Shown here: in pieces, positions 10,305 to 23,552 of the stretch
How the letters are laid out: every line of letters starts with the position of its first letter
Numbering within the stretch: the first letter of the stretch is position 1
Assembly (NCBI GenBank): GCA_050084515.1
Contig: CM114271.1
Coordinates: 1,984,001-2,048,000, forward strand
Reading direction: 5' to 3'
Length of the DNA: 64,000 nucleotides
Source: Blasia pusilla
Lineage: Eukaryota; Marchantiophyta; Marchantiopsida; Blasiales
Notes under the pieces: generated by a model
What the model was told of the DNA's origin: nothing
The model's database searches: none
The model's input: the letters and a program-made list of their open reading frames with translations, nothing else
Program-made: the position numbers and the translations under genes

Positions 10305-11335
10305 GGGGGCCCAGTTAACATTTCAGACAACGTCTTGCATCCAAACATACATCTCATCCGAGGTATGACAGGAAAATCCCTTAATACCTTACATGGTACC
10401 GTCGTTCTACCCACTTTACAAAACCTTGGTTTCCCACATAATGGACAGATCTCAGCTTCAGCCAAATCACCCCGGAATAAAACACATCCAGGCGGACACG
10501 CATGGATACTGTTGTAACCTAAGCCTAGTTTACCAATGAGTTTTTTTGCTACATAATAACTCGGTGGCGCTAAGTTCCCTGTTGGTAGGACCAACTTACA
10601 AAGGAGTTTCAAAAATTTGTCAATAGCTACATGTGGGACGCCATGGGTGGTTTGAATGTTGAATAGTAACATGACAAAAGCCAAAACAGATGTTTTCGCT
10701 GTAGGGAAAAAAAGTTTGCAAGCTTCAGCAAGCTCCTCATATTCATCTCCATGATTGAATAGTGGTTCTTCGTTTGATATTCCCGGTTCTGGTAATTCAG
10801 TAGATAGGAGAGATGTCTCTGCAATTTCATCCTCGTGTATATGGTCGTATTTCTGGAAAATATCATTGAGCATTTTATGAACGTCAATGTGCTCGTCTAT
10901 ATTTGCCATGGAAGATCTCTCCCTTCCATCCACATGGAAGGTGGGGGCTGACTCCATTGTCTTATCCTCTTGGCTTCTTTTTTCAGCAAGATCATGCATA
11001 AGCCACTCCTCATCTGAAGAGTCCCATCCATCCCTAGATTTTGGCACTCGACAAAGTGCCGAGCGTCCATTTTTTCTCAAATGTGCTTCCACCTTGCCGA
11101 TGGACAACGTAGACCCACGCTTACAGTCATTGCACGGACACTGCAATCTTTTACAGCCCAGTACACTAGCTCGTGTGCTTTCCCGTTGCCACAACTTGGA
11201 ATCGTGTGCCTTTACTCTAATTGGGTGGTTCAAATCCATTCTAAGGGGATTGGAAGTGAATTCCTGCAAACTGTGAATTGAAACATTCCAAACACATCCA
11301 AAACCATGACATCTTGCCTCAATAACGAATTCCAT
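10301..11335 (-). CDS. Transposase N-terminal segment (Transpos_assoc and start of Transposase_21)
   Basis: The frame is 344 residues from an ATG. CPCNDCKRG near residue 90 followed by VEAHLRKNG is the transposase-associated domain of plant CACTA proteins. The last 120 residues carry YNSIHACPPGCVLFRG, EICPLCGKPR and VLRDFPVIPRM, which introduce the Transposase_21 domain. Acidic residues fill the middle section (around 140-200). The frame overlaps the next segment by 4 bp, with a change of frame. Confidence 0.8.
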   Translation of the reverse strand: MEFVIEARCHGFGCVWNVSIHSLQEFTSNPLRMDLNHPIRVKAHDSKLWQRESTRASVLGCKRLQCPCNDCKRGSTLSIGKVEAHLRKNGRSALCRVPKSRDGWDSSDEEWLMHDLAEKRSQEDKTMESAPTFHVDGRERSSMANIDEHIDVHKMLNDIFQKYDHIHEDEIAETSLLSTELPEPGISNEEPLFNHGDEYEELAEACKLFFPTAKTSVLAFVMLLFNIQTTHGVPHVAIDKFLKLLCKLVLPTGNLAPPSYYVAKKLIGKLGLGYNSIHACPPGCVLFRGDLAEAEICPLCGKPRFCKVGRTTVPCKVLRDFPVIPRMRCMFGCKTLSEMLTGPP

Positions 11336-12721
<1,386 letters not shown>

Positions 12722-13131
12722 GAGTTCAAAAAGCTAGAAGAAGACGAATAGAAGAGGAGGAATTGGAGGGGTAGGAAATGACAAATTGAGGACAGTGTTG
12801 TGGAGACGACAGCTCAAGAAGTAGAAAGACGTGTTGAACACGAAAAGGGCAAGAATCGGAGGAGTAGGAAAGGATGAGATGAAAATAGTGTTGTGATTGA
12901 TGATGAGTTCGAGAAGCAAGAAACTTATTTGAAAACAAGGGGAGAAATAGAAAGAGCAAGAAGGTTTAATTGGGCTTATAGTTGTGCCGATGAGTTCGAG
13001 AAGTAAGAAATGACGTTCATCCGGATTAGGGAGGACTCGGAGGAGCAGGAAAGCATGAATTGGGGATAGAGTTGTTTGAAAACGAGAGAAGGAAGAAGAA
13101 GACAGTTGGAAGATAGGATTTTGCATTTGCA

Positions 13132-13518
13132 ATGCAACTGCAGAAGCTAGCGGGTGGTGACGATGATGAAGACGGTGGGCGATCTTGTGGAGGATTTAAA
13201 GAAGAGAGCGATTCTGGTGCTACTTTGAGTAGCACGCCTGAGCTATCTCATGTACCTTACATCAAACAGTTTTTGGGTGAATGTCCCTGTCGCCCTGCTC
13301 ATCATCGCCGCGTTCGGCAACGAGTAGTTGCTTTGATTCTCTCTAAATCTAAAGAGGAGGAGGTCAAAGGGCCGAATCCCTGGCAAGCAATTCTGGACTA
13401 CCTGCAAGCTCTATTCTATGGATTTGCTCTGTTGGGTAAAAAGTACCACTCATCAATAGTTGTTATTACAACAATGCATTCTGGTGTGAAGAGCGATAGT
13501 GGACTTACCCGAATTTGA
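13132..13518 (+). CDS. Unrecognised 128-residue ORF inside the CACTA element
   Basis: An ATG frame. The N-terminus is acidic and Gly-rich (GGDDDEDGGR). The middle is basic with Cys and His residues (ECPCRPAHHRRVRQRVV), and the later part is hydrophobic (YLQALFYGFALLG). I recognise no family. The opposite strand carries one of the VAPE-like phrases, so this may be antisense to a captured fragment rather than a gene. It is the only sizeable plus-strand frame of mixed composition in the element. Confidence 0.2.
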   Translation: MQLQKLAGGDDDEDGGRSCGGFKEESDSGATLSSTPELSHVPYIKQFLGECPCRPAHHRRVRQRVVALILSKSKEEEVKGPNPWQAILDYLQALFYGFALLGKKYHSSIVVITTMHSGVKSDSGLTRI

Positions 13519-13900
13519 GGATCCAACTCTACTTATGGAAGCTTTCTTGCTGGTCTAGACGAGGTACCTGATTTGGGCACGCACTATTCAATCTCCCTTT
13601 TGCATCATGCGATGTGTATAGCTAGGCGCACACTATCAACGTTCTCTGAGATGTGCAGTGAGAGGTTTCTTCTCAAAGTGAGGCGAAGACATAAATGAAC
13701 AAGAGAGAGAAAGGACACCCGAAACGAGAGTGTTTCTTGACTGCCTCTATCCCTGCACATTCAATTTGCACGATTTACTTAGTAGGTTCTCCTCACCAAT
13801 ATGGCTACAACAGCTTCAAAGCTCAATGCACATAATCCGCAAGCTTGATCTACCATCACCATTTCCTTGATTTCTCACTGTCGTGGGGTTTGGGAGACAC
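13519..13900. other. CACTA interior, no gene seen
   Basis: Non-repetitive DNA between the 13132-13518 frame and the right subterminal repeats. No domain was recognised in any frame. Confidence 0.4.
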
Positions 13901-14240
13901 GGAACACGGGAATGTGGAGGGTCTAAACTCGGCAATACGAATAAAACCAAGAAAGACGAATGAGCCCAAGTTTTCAAATCTGACACATCAAGCCACCTCG
14001 GTCTAAACATGCCACATCAACCTAGGAAGTTGTAAACGTCCCACTCCAAACCTTCCTCCTCCTTGTTAACACCTCCTTTTCTGACCTCCACCCTCACCAA
14101 GGGTTCTAAAAACTTGGAGACTTTGCCCAAAAGGACACTCCAACACTAGGAACAAAGGGGAAGAGAAAAAAGTTGAAAATAACCACACCCACATCGATTT
14201 AAAAATCGTAAACCCAAATGGGGTGTTTCATTTGGGGGCG

Positions 14241-15420
14241 GAGCATGAGTGGTTCAAAAGCAGATCCAAACCGTTGAAGTGGTGCCAACATTTGATTCCC
14301 ACGTGTGTGCCAATTTTGATTGCCATCCAATGGTGGGATGAAAATCTATATCCATGTTAAGCTCAGAAATCACAAAACGCCCTCTTCCTCCTTCTTGGCG
14401 TCGCTTTTTGTACCCTCCACCCTCCACATGGGGCCCAAAAATCATGAGACTTCCTCCTGGATGGAAACCCTAACCCAAGAATAGAGAAAAATAAAAATTA
14501 CAAATGAACACTCACACATGGAATTAAAAATCTTAAACCCTAAAAGTGATCTTTCATTTCTGGTTTTAGCACCGAGAGCTAACTGGTAGATCTGAACCGT
14601 TCAAGATGTGGAGGAATTTAAGGCCTTGATTTGTGCCAGGTTTCATCACCATGCAATGGTGGGAGAGAAAGTTAACTGCATGATACAATGAAAATGCCAT
14701 CAGGACTAGAAACAATCCCACTCAACGTCCTCTTCCTCCTTCTTGGCGTCGCTTTTTGTACCCTCCACCCTCCACATGGGGCCCAAAAATCATAAGACTT
14801 CCTCCTAGATGGCAACCCTAACCCACAAACAGAGGAAAAAAGAAAAAATTACAAATGAACACTCACACATGGAATTAAAAATCGTAAACCCTAAAAGTTA
14901 TCTTTCATTTCTGGTTTCAACACCAAGAGCTAACTGGCAGATCTGAATCGTTCAAGATGTGGAGGAATTTAAGGCCTCGATGTGTGCTTGGTTTCATCAC
15001 CATCCAATGGTGGGAGAGAAAGTTAACTGCATGATACAATGAAAATGCCATCAAGACTAGAAACAATCCTACTCAAGGTGCTCTTCCTTCTTCTTGGCGT
15101 GTCTTTTTGGGTGGAGGGTCCCTAAATCCATAGGGGGCCCTAAAATCATAAAATATTCCTACTAGTGTACCCTTTACCGTGGACCAAAGGGCAAGAGAAA
15201 AAACTTCATATGACCACTCACACATGGAATTAAAAATCATGAACCGTAAAGTGGTCTTTCCTTTTTGGTTTGAGCATGCAGAGCTAACTGCTTGATGTGA
15301 ACCGTTGAAGCAGTGGAAGGATTTAGGACCTTGGCTTGTGTTAACTTTCACTGCTAAATGCAAGATGCGACAAATTTGTTAAATCGATGATGACATGAAA
15401 ATGGCATAGAGACGTGGAAC
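14241..15420 (+). repeat. About 350-bp tandem repeats in the CACTA right end
   Basis: A unit marked by GAGCTAACTG..AGATCTGAA recurs at about 14241 (diverged), 14576, 14927 and 15281, a spacing of 335-354 bp. Shared blocks include CTTCCTCCTTCTTGGCGT, CCTCCACATGGGGCCC and AACACTCACACATGGAATT. The two middle units are nearly identical and the outer ones are diverged. Confidence 0.85.
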
Positions 15421-15599
15421 CTTCTCTTCATATGTGAGCCCTCTTTTAGTACGTTTCAGCCTGAACCAAGGGTGCAAGAATGTTCAATTTTTTTCCCGAG
15501 GGGCAACCCAATCCTAGGAATGTAGGACATATAAATATTTATATATCCCAACAACATTAAAAGACACGTTATCATTGGAGCATGAGATCACAAAAACAC

Positions 15600-15784
15600 A
15601 CTAGTCATTATTTATAACTCAGTATTACTAGGCAAGTGAAAGAAGTACGACTTGTCTTTACTAAAGGGTATTGATAACTACTTTAGTAATAAGTACATGA
15701 CTAGGTGAGTTGTGCAACCTTAAATTTTAGGACTAAACCATTTTAGTCATACTTTGAGTCATTCTTTCGGCAAGTCATTCAAAG
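15600..15784. repeat. CACTA right subterminal motif cluster
   Basis: TGACT/AGTCA-type motifs recur (CTAGTCAT, ATGACTAGG, TTTAGTCATAC, GAGTCATTC, AAGTCATTC), mirroring the left subterminal region although at lower density. Confidence 0.65.
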
Positions 15785-15817
15785 CCTAGTCATAAAAACC
15801 ACACAATTCTTCTAGTG
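15785..15817 (-). repeat. CACTA right terminal inverted repeat
   Basis: It ends TTCTTCTAGTG and begins CCTAGTCATAA, the inverse of the left terminus outer and inner blocks. TAT follows at 15818-15820. Confidence 0.9.
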
Positions 15818-15820
15818 TAT
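15818..15820. repeat. CACTA target-site duplication, right (TAT)
   Basis: Identical to the TAT at 2317-2319. Confidence 0.8.
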
Positions 15821-16749
15821 ATGTAAAATAGACTTTACCACAAATTCTTTGAGGTAATAAGAAATTCTTATATGCAAGTAAATAATATGCTTTGTCGAAT
15901 CCTTCCTCACTCTTTGGAAGAACCCTCAAGTTTGGCTCCAAAAACTTAAGTTGATATGCTCTATAGGGATGTGAACTCCTTACAAAGCTATCACATCTTA
16001 GTACCCGATAGGTAGAGATCTATAGTGGCGACAACATAGAGAGCCAGCTGAGTGTAACTTCATCATGAGGTGTGAGATGACGTTGAGGATAGGTCCGTTG
16101 TGTCAAGAACGTCATTTATGCCAACTTTCCTATTGTGGTCTTTGACAACTGGGTGACTTGTTGAGTAGGTCACCCGCCCTTGGTAACCTATGCGCGCAGG
16201 TGACCAAGATAATTGCTATTTTTAGGGGAATAACCGTTTGGATCTTCCCAAACCGATATAATGGAGGAAGATGGCTTTCCCAAGCCATCTTTCTTGTGTT
16301 TGGCCGTTGGAGCACCTTTCTTACTCGTGTGTGAGGTAGGAACTAGGATGGTAGCGTCTGGATACCCTCATAGCAGAGGGTGGACGAGACTGGATATACC
16401 CATGTAGATTCATGAGTGGATTTTCAGGCAGGGTGTGCCGTTTTTACCTCTCTGTATACGGTAGTGGATTATGTCAGGGAGATGTGATATCTGCTATATG
16501 GAGTTGGGGGGATCCAAGTGCCAGTTAGGGAGGTGGTTGTGTGATCTTGATGGACATGTGTGAGTTGATTTTTGTACATGTGTGGATCTACCCATGTGTT
16601 GGGGAAAATCGGTGTTGTGTGGTATGGATGTGACCAACAATGTGTATTGTGTTGCGATGTGTATATGCACAACAAGAATAACAACATGGTAAGTGACAAA
16701 TGTAAGTGGTTTAATGCATCATCTAGCTAAATCAACATTGCACTAGAAA
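15821..16749. other. Intergenic DNA, no gene
   Basis: No coding region recognised. Around 16640-16675 the sequence GTGTATTGTGTTGCGATGTG with nearby ATATGCACAAC resembles the A segment of the LTR-like repeats at 27397 and 28045, so an old LTR scrap is possible. Confidence 0.4.
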
Positions 16750-16779
16750 TAGATCACCCAAAAAATCATTAGATGTGTC

Positions 16780-17300
16780 GCAACCCTAGGGACTCACACA
16801 AGGATGGAAATGCATCAAAGCCTTGTAAAATGAGGCATGAATTGTAAAATACAAGATACGAGCCTTAATGGGCATCTCAAACGATGAAGCTTATGATATG
16901 GAAGAGCATGACCAAATACGAGGTGGAACTTGAAGAGTGCTCAAGCCCTATATAGAGAGGCTCCAAGAAGGTTACAACCTAGCTTTGACTAGGCTTAATG
17001 TTTGATTTTTCTCTATGTTTGAGTTCATGACAACTAGAGTTGGTAGACTTAAGATAATTTTGGGTTGAATACGATGGTATTGGAAAGATTATGAGGAGCA
17101 AGTTTTAAAACTCTAACACAACAAAGATTCATAAAACCATATTATTAAAACTCTTGCAATAAGCCCAAAAGTGTTGGCATGAAAGTGTGGATTGAGGACC
17201 ATAAGTAGTAGTCAATAAGGGATACTTGGGAAAGAGGAGGGCTAAAGATCTCTAGCACCATATGTATAGAAGGTAGAGGGTTTTGAAGGGAGTTTGAAAA
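16780..17300 (+). repeat. Dispersed LTR-like repeat, copy 1
   Basis: It aligns by eye, in the same orientation, with 52900-53350. Shared phrases include GATGGAAATGC, GAGGCATGA, CATGACCAAA, GGTGGAACTTGA, GCTCAAG and GGTTGCAACCTAGCTT (the last with small changes). The style resembles the presumed LTR at 58395-59029, which also has a GGAACCAAACGTGAAACTTG block. It may be a solo LTR or fragment, and its ends are not defined. Confidence 0.45.
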
Positions 17301-17639
17301 CTAAACCTTGCCTTGGAAATCATAATATATGAATTTTGAACAAAGGGTATGAGATGGACTATAAGGTTAACGTTGAGGTTTTGACGCCATTCCAAGTCTG
17401 GTTAGATAATTTTGGGATCCTAACCTTGGACCTTGATTTAGGGCATACATGTTGAGTCTTGGTTAAAAAAAATTTGGGATCCACAGGGTAGTTGGGATGG
17501 TCACTTGCACTAGCATTGTTTTAGGTCCATAGACTATGAAGGAGGCATGTCCCAAGTCTTAAATGACTTGATTATATTGGAGAGTTAAGTGGGCATTTGA
17601 CCTTATTTAGGAATTTTGAGCTTGAAGAATGATCCAATG

Positions 17640-19616
17640 TGTAGAAGAAAAAAAAAAAAAAAAAAGGCTCCCCCATCCACCTATTCTTGAAAGTAAGGCT
17701 ATGATACAAGCATAATAGAAAGTTTTAGTGCTAAGAGCCACATAATTACACTAAGGATGTGAGAATGCTATGATTGTCTTGGAAATGCATATAAGTTCAC
17801 TATTTTATTCATATAATATTCAAAAAAAGTAACTTTATGGAATGGAATATGTTGAAACTCAATCTATTAATGGTGGAAATGTATTTATTTTAAGGTATTT
17901 GCAACTACCCAACAATCTCAAATTGCTATCCTTTCCTAGTAGTGCTATCCCTAAAAACCTATCCTTCTTTCTTTCCTAAAATTAAATTAAAGTTTGTTAG
18001 ATTCTAATTGAAATGAATATTAACTAGCATTTGGTCAAATAGGGCTATAAAGGAGTCTATCCCACTAGAGTGGCCCAGATAATAATATAAGGATCTCTCC
18101 CCATATGAACCAATGAAAGAAGGGATAAAGGTGGAGCAGGAGGGTTGATGATTGAAGTAAAGGAAAGTTAGGGGAACAATAAGAGGAGGATCATAAGGAG
18201 AAGAATATTGAAGATTATCTCAAAAGAGGGTTTTGATTGGCTAGGGCATACAACAAGGTTTTGAACATCGCCAATAGCTATCACCAACAAGAGCTTAGAG
18301 GATTTCCTATGGTCTGAATCTTAACTTAGCAAAAGGTTGCATGGGGATGTTGCGTCCCACTTACATAGTTTGTGACAATCACATCCATCACTCCCATTCT
18401 GAGTTGAGCACTATTATCCCTTTGTGAAAAAAATTAAAGGAATAAGATCAATCTACTAGTAACTAGTATCTCAAGCATTCCTCAGACTTCAAGATACAAT
18501 GTATGTAGGGGGATTGAAGTAATGCTAATAGATTTCAGCACAAGTGACTATCACAATGATATTCGTGTAAACTCTTTTTGGTAATTGAGATTTTTATACA
18601 TTGACCACATGATTTATTTTTCCATTGAAATAAATCTTATTTGTTAATTTTTATTGATGAAAATATCCCCTCCTCCCTACCTTTGGAGAGAGAAAGAGAG
18701 AGAGAGAGAGAGTAAAAATATTTTGCAACAACAAGATACTTTGCAAGGATACATAATCCCACCATTATATCTATGATGCAATCTTACACTACAATTAGAA
18801 GGTACTTGCGTTTGTGGCAACTATAGTTCAATAAGACAAAAAAATCTAGTCACAATCTAGCTACTTATGAATTACAACAATTTTTTCGCTATCGATAATT
18901 CACACTTCAAAATTATAATGCCTTGATATTCTTATCTCATCACTAAAATAAGTCTAATTTGCGAGTCTTCTTAGTGGCAAACTACTTGTAAAAAAGAGTT
19001 TTCCATGAAATTTTTTTACTTCAATTGCAATCTAAAAAGGAAATTCTTATACTCGTAGAAGACTCACAAAGTAGACAAAAATAAATCATTAGTACACATA
19101 AAATTTTTAGTCCAAAATTCTCCTTTGCAAGTCTGATGTGAGTGTCGTACTTGTAAATTTTTGAGTTTATTGTACGTAGTTAGCGAGTAACTTATAGCTT
19201 CCAATACTCAAAAAAAAAAATTATCTATGAAAGTATAGTTGCTTAGAATTAGAAAATTTCTTGCAAATATATTTTTTAATCTAAAAATTAATGATCACTC
19301 GGAAAAGTTCAAAGAGTAAATGATTTGATGATACAAAAACAACATTTGATTGAAGAAAATTAAGGTCAAGAGTCGGATCACATTGTGTATATCCAAAATA
19401 TTGGTCAAAAAAATGACTTTGAATTTACAAAACTAACGACTAGTCCTATATGGCTAGCGTGCACATAGCATGCCACATGATTTCCTAGCTAGACGTGCAC
19501 ATGTAGATATTATAGGTGCAAATGGCTCCATATAAACCACCACCTCAATACCTACATATAATTGTGTAGACATAATCCAAGATGTGCCCTAAGAAGGATT
19601 TGCACTATGTCACAGC
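17640..19616. other. AT-rich intergenic DNA with simple repeats
   Basis: A poly-A run (about 17648-17665) and a GA microsatellite (18686-18712) are visible. I see no gene. Confidence 0.5.
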
Positions 19617-20122
19617 TGTTAGGATAGATCGGCAAGATCTAGTAGAGCGCCTTTGGAGATGCTAGAGGACAGCCCTAGGAGGTCGAGGATGACCTTCTTG
19701 GGCCTTGGGTAACCTGAGAGAACAAGTTTTCCCTTCGTTTCGGCTCATTTGGAGCCATATAGAGAAACTTACTATTTTGGATAAGTTTCCATTTAGAATA
19801 TAGTTAACTTTCCACTTTTTTTAATGGCCCTTGACCCGCTACAACAAGTCAAGAGCCAAGGAGATGACCTGCGAGCACAAGTTACAATGGAGAGGACTTA
19901 AGAGAGGGAAGGGGGTATACCTCGAAGAGAGAGAGCTTGAGAGCTCATTCTCTCTTTGTTGAACCTCTTGGCACGAGGTGGCGGAGCTATGGTCCCTTGC
20001 CTTTTGAGTGTAACCCAAGCCTCTCATTAGGAGAGTGGGTTTGGTTTGACATTGAGAGAGACATGTGAGAGTGCACACATGTTAGAGCTATGGCGTTGTG
20101 AGAGAGATTTGACCTTATTTTA
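19617..20122 (+). repeat. LTR-like repeat B, isolated copy
   Basis: A 506-bp unit starting TGTTAGGATAGATCGGCAAG and ending GACCTTATTTTA. It is closely related to 27536-28045 (plus) and to 53820-54323 (minus). Unlike those copies it lacks the A segments on both sides. It contains the phrases CTCATTCTCTCTTTGTTGAA and AAGCCTCTCATTAGGAGAG. It could be a solo LTR portion or the 5' LTR remnant of the plus-strand element ending at 28185. Confidence 0.8.
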
Positions 20123-20775
20123 CAAAGACAAAATGAGAGGGTGAGAGAGCTTAAATGGAGGAGCTCACTGGTTACTTGTTGTTAGTGCGGCTGGGGGCCG
20201 TGTTTCCCATTTAGCGGCTCATGGGAGTGCTCAGCGGAGTAAGCGCTACGTGTTTTACTATTTTCCATTGCGGATTTTCTGTGTGGAAGAGTGGCGCACG
20301 GAAGCGCTGCCCAAATTTCTTTAGAGATGAAGTTTGGGGGCGGATTTCCCCATTCTAGTGCTCTCGGGAGAACCAAGTAGCTTGCTAGTTTGTGATTTTA
20401 CAGGTCTGAAGTTTTGTGTGGAAGAAATTAGTGCAGAAGCGCTGCCAATTTTGTCCTAGAAGTGCAGATTTAAAGGGCTGCATGATAATTCCTATCAGTT
20501 TTCTTTGGGAAAGTTGAATGAATTTTTTTTTTGTCACAGATCTCAAAGCTGTGCACGTTATAGAAGAAATGGTGCCCAATTTTGAGCTGTGAGCAAAAAG
20601 TTATGGTTGATCTTGCAAAACTGCCATTGCTAGGCAAATTTTAGGGTAAAATTGTTCAAACCCTAAATGGTTTTCTAACACTGCTCAGAGCTGCGTTTGG
20701 ACGTTGTTCGTCGTTGGTTGCCATTTCCGTAATTTCCATTACGGAGAGGATGGTCTTCCATGATGACCGTTGATT
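20123..20775. other. Unique intergenic DNA
   Basis: No coding or repeat signal recognised between the LTR-like repeat and the hAT remnant. Confidence 0.4.
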
Positions 20776-21956
20776 CTATGACAATCGTCTCTTCATTGGA
20801 TTGGTTTCCATGAATTTGGCCATCACCCAAGTTCTTGTCTGCACAAATACTACCATCTCACGAGCTTGTGCAAAAATCATATCCACCCATGGCCATTTAT
20901 CCCACTCTTCGCAGACTAGATCAAGAGAATGCGCTACATATCTACCCCAAAGATTATGAGGGAACTTTGCTTTGATAAGTTTCCGTGTTGCTCGCTCATT
21001 GCTAGCATTGTCTCTCATAAGTTGCAACACATTCTCTAGACCGATGCGCATGACAGTCTTCTCTATGTGACTTGCCAACCATACCGCCGTTGGGGATTTC
21101 CCTTTGGTGTCCATCGACTCAATCATGACCTCATCTTGTGGACAAGAGACCATTATGTTCACTAAAGACTTGCTCCTCACATTGGTCCAAGAATCCGTTA
21201 TGATCGTGGCTCCCAAACATAAATTTTCCAATATATTCCATCGATCTTTTGTTTCACCTTCCCCATATGTTTCTCAAGTAGGATGGTGCGCAACGAATTG
21301 TAACTAGGACATGAGTAACCCTTCACCTTGTTGTTGCCAATATTGCTTCTTTGAAAGCATCTTGCCGTACTACGTTGAATGGTATTCCACATTCGTAAAA
21401 ACACTTTGCCCACATGCCATTCGCAACTTCTATTCCTTGGATGTTGAAAGAATTCCTCAGATCAGTTGGCTTCTTCCCAGAACTACTACTCCCTCGAATG
21501 GGCCCAACAACTCCTCTGCATTCCTCGAGATTGTCACTCGATGGCATGTCCACAACCCCATCAATATTTTGTACAACATAAACACTATTCCTTGTTTGTT
21601 GCGAACCTATTTATAATGGAGTCGTCTCTTCCACTTCACTCAAAGGTCTCGCTTCCCTTCTTTGTCCATTTCCCACTAGTATCCTGTTTCGGAGATCCCG
21701 TTGCACGCTGGGAGGGACCTTCATCCATAATTTGGCATGATGGGTATCCTGATTCCCATCCTTTTTCTTCTGTCTCTCTCATGTAAAATGCTCCACCATC
21801 CCCGTGATATGATAGGTTTTCATAGAATAGGAACAATACTTGCACTGCCATCTGCTTGATGTTCCACCTTCCATCTATACTTCTTCCCAATGTTCCTTCA
21901 AAATCTGTTGGAGTTCTCTGGCTTTGGTCATGACTACATGCACTCACTAACCCCAC
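20776..21956 (-). pseudogene. hAT-type transposase, DUF659 family, truncated and frameshifted
   Basis: Three minus-strand pieces are in the family order. The first (21636-21956) has no clear motif. The second (21323-21553) has IEVANGMWAKCFYECGIPFN, the hAT segment before DUF659. The third (20776-21231) has LGATIITDSWTNVRSKSLVN, SMDTKGKSPTAVWLASHIE, NVLQLMRDNASNERATRKLI and GRYVAHSLDLVCEEWDKW, matching DUF659 and the central hAT fold. The last piece ends in MKRRLS before the C-terminal hATC dimerisation domain. The frames differ between pieces, so no transposase can be made. No terminal repeats or 8-bp duplication were found. Confidence 0.8.
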
Positions 21957-22196
21957 CCAAAAATATTTGTAAAATTTGCAAAAATTTATTAGATCAATAT
22001 TAATATCTATCGATCAGTAAAATGTATGCAAATTATACCAAATATTGTCCGTAAATGCTCCAATAACAAAACTTGGAACACTCACTATGAACAAGAAAGA
22101 TTAATATGCTAACCTAGATAACCGAAATACCTTTAGTATCAAGGTTATCTGGTGGGAAAAAATATTCTCACTCATCAAGTTCAATTATCTATGGAG

Positions 22197-22204
<8 letters not shown>

Positions 22205-22231
<27 letters not shown>
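22205..22231 (+). repeat. (GA)n microsatellite
   Basis: A short pure GA run beside an A-rich tract. Confidence 0.9.
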
Positions 22232-22659
22232 TGAAGGGAGGAATGAGATTGTGAGGGTATACAAAAATGAGCAAGTTTATATAGGGGAGGATAGAAGGAA
22301 GAGAATGAACCCTTCTAACTCCCCAAATCATCTACCCCCATTTACAATTGATTACTAAACCATCTCTATTAATTTTCTTTAATAAACCTATTTTTATTCT
22401 CCTATTAGATTCCTTCTTGACCTATCCTAACTTCTTGACCTAGTTTAAATTTCTAACAGACCTATTTTGCAATACAACCACCCTATTCAAATCTATTTTA
22501 ATACTCTCATTCCTTTCTCCACCACTACAATCCCAAATTCATCAATTACTCTCATTTCTAACTAACCTATATTCTCCTACAACAACCCTATTCCAACCTC
22601 TCAAACCGTCAATTACCCAAACCATAATAGTGACAAAATTTATTTAATACCTCACTAAA

Positions 22660-23360
22660 ATCATAGGGCCCGCCTACAAGCCTGGCCCGCACGGCTTGCA
22701 AGGAGCCTGTGCACGGCCTCGCGCCCTATCTCGCATGCGGGCTCCAAGGCTCGTAAGCAGCATGCAGTACGGACCATCCGCAGACTCGGCCTCAAGGATG
22801 TGCTGGGCGCCCGCATGCAAGCGGGCCCTAGCTCAAGACGCCAAGGCCCAATGAGAGCCCGCACTATGGGCCTTGGAGTCCGCGCATAGGCTCTACGCGG
22901 GCTCTAGGGCCCGCAACTACCCCGCGTTTTCTTGCTCGGCGGTCCGCATGCGAGCCCACGCCGTAGCCCGCACCCTAGCCCGCAATGAGCCCGCGCGAGG
23001 GCTTGGCGGCTTGCATGCAAGCCCGTGCTGGGCTCCCAGGCCCGCAATCAACCCACACATGGGCTCCGCGGCCGCACCCTAGCTAGCATGCGGGCTCCCA
23101 GGCTCGAAAGCAGGCCGGGCTTCAGGGCCCACACCTTAGCCCGTAGACGGGCTCCAAGGCATGCCACCTAGCCCGCATGTGGGCTCGGCCACCCACAAGC
23201 AGCCCGGATGCGGGCTTCAGGGCCCGCACCCTAGCCCGCAACGAGCCCGTGCACAAGCTTCTAGCCCCACATCCTAGCCCGCACGCCGCGCTCGCTTGCA
23301 GTCTGCACCTTGGCCTATAACCTTCATCAGATCCCGCACCAGCGGCTTGCAAGTGGAGCC
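22660..23360. repeat. GC-rich degenerate repeat tract
   Basis: Base composition shifts sharply to GC in an AT-rich setting. Short phrases recur in many variants, such as GCCCGCA, GCGGGCTCC, GGGCTCCAAGGC and CACCCTAGCCCGCA. A 30-bp phrase beginning GCCCGCACCCTAGCCCGCAA occurs at 22966 and, with two or three changes, at 23222. CpG dinucleotides are abundant, unlike the decayed transposon copies nearby. Open frames here reflect composition and not genes. Confidence 0.8.
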
Positions 23361-23552
23361 CGTGTGGTCGATCTGGGCACCATAAAAACCGGTGCTTGCG
23401 CCCGATGTTCCATGTCTGGACATGTCCGTTGTCGTGTCGAGAGCGTGTCTTTGAGTAAGGGCAGATCTTCTAGCTGCAGTAGACGTGGTTGATGCAAGTC
23501 AAACTCTATAATAATTTTTCCTTTTTCTATACAGAATTATTATGTAAACTCT

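Larger units (their letters stand above)
7550..11335 (-). pseudogene. CACTA TNPD-like transposase (Tnp2/Transposase_21), broken
   Basis: This is the catalytic protein of the element; it acts in the nucleus at the terminal repeats. Its domains occur in the family order on the minus strand. They are a transposase-associated N-terminus with a CPCNDC zinc-like motif (10301-11335), the Transposase_21 core (9571-10304), DUF4218 (8702-9382), a linker (8169-8357) and DUF4216 (7550-8194). The pieces are in different frames. A stop after GCTICGP near 9819 is followed by core coding in another frame (SHPWRTRRC, 9753 downwards), which indicates a frameshift. The 9384-9570 gap reads as a possible intron. 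The ATG at 11335 has a CPC motif about 90 residues in. No full-length product can be made without splicing and frame correction, so I treat it as a pseudogene. Confidence 0.85.

Noticed and set aside
21466-21786. A plus-strand 106-residue frame rich in Ser, Phe and Leu
   Set aside because: It is antisense to the hAT transposase remnant.
22661-23492. Several Ala/Arg-rich frames on both strands
   Set aside because: They follow from the GC-rich repeat composition, with no family motif.
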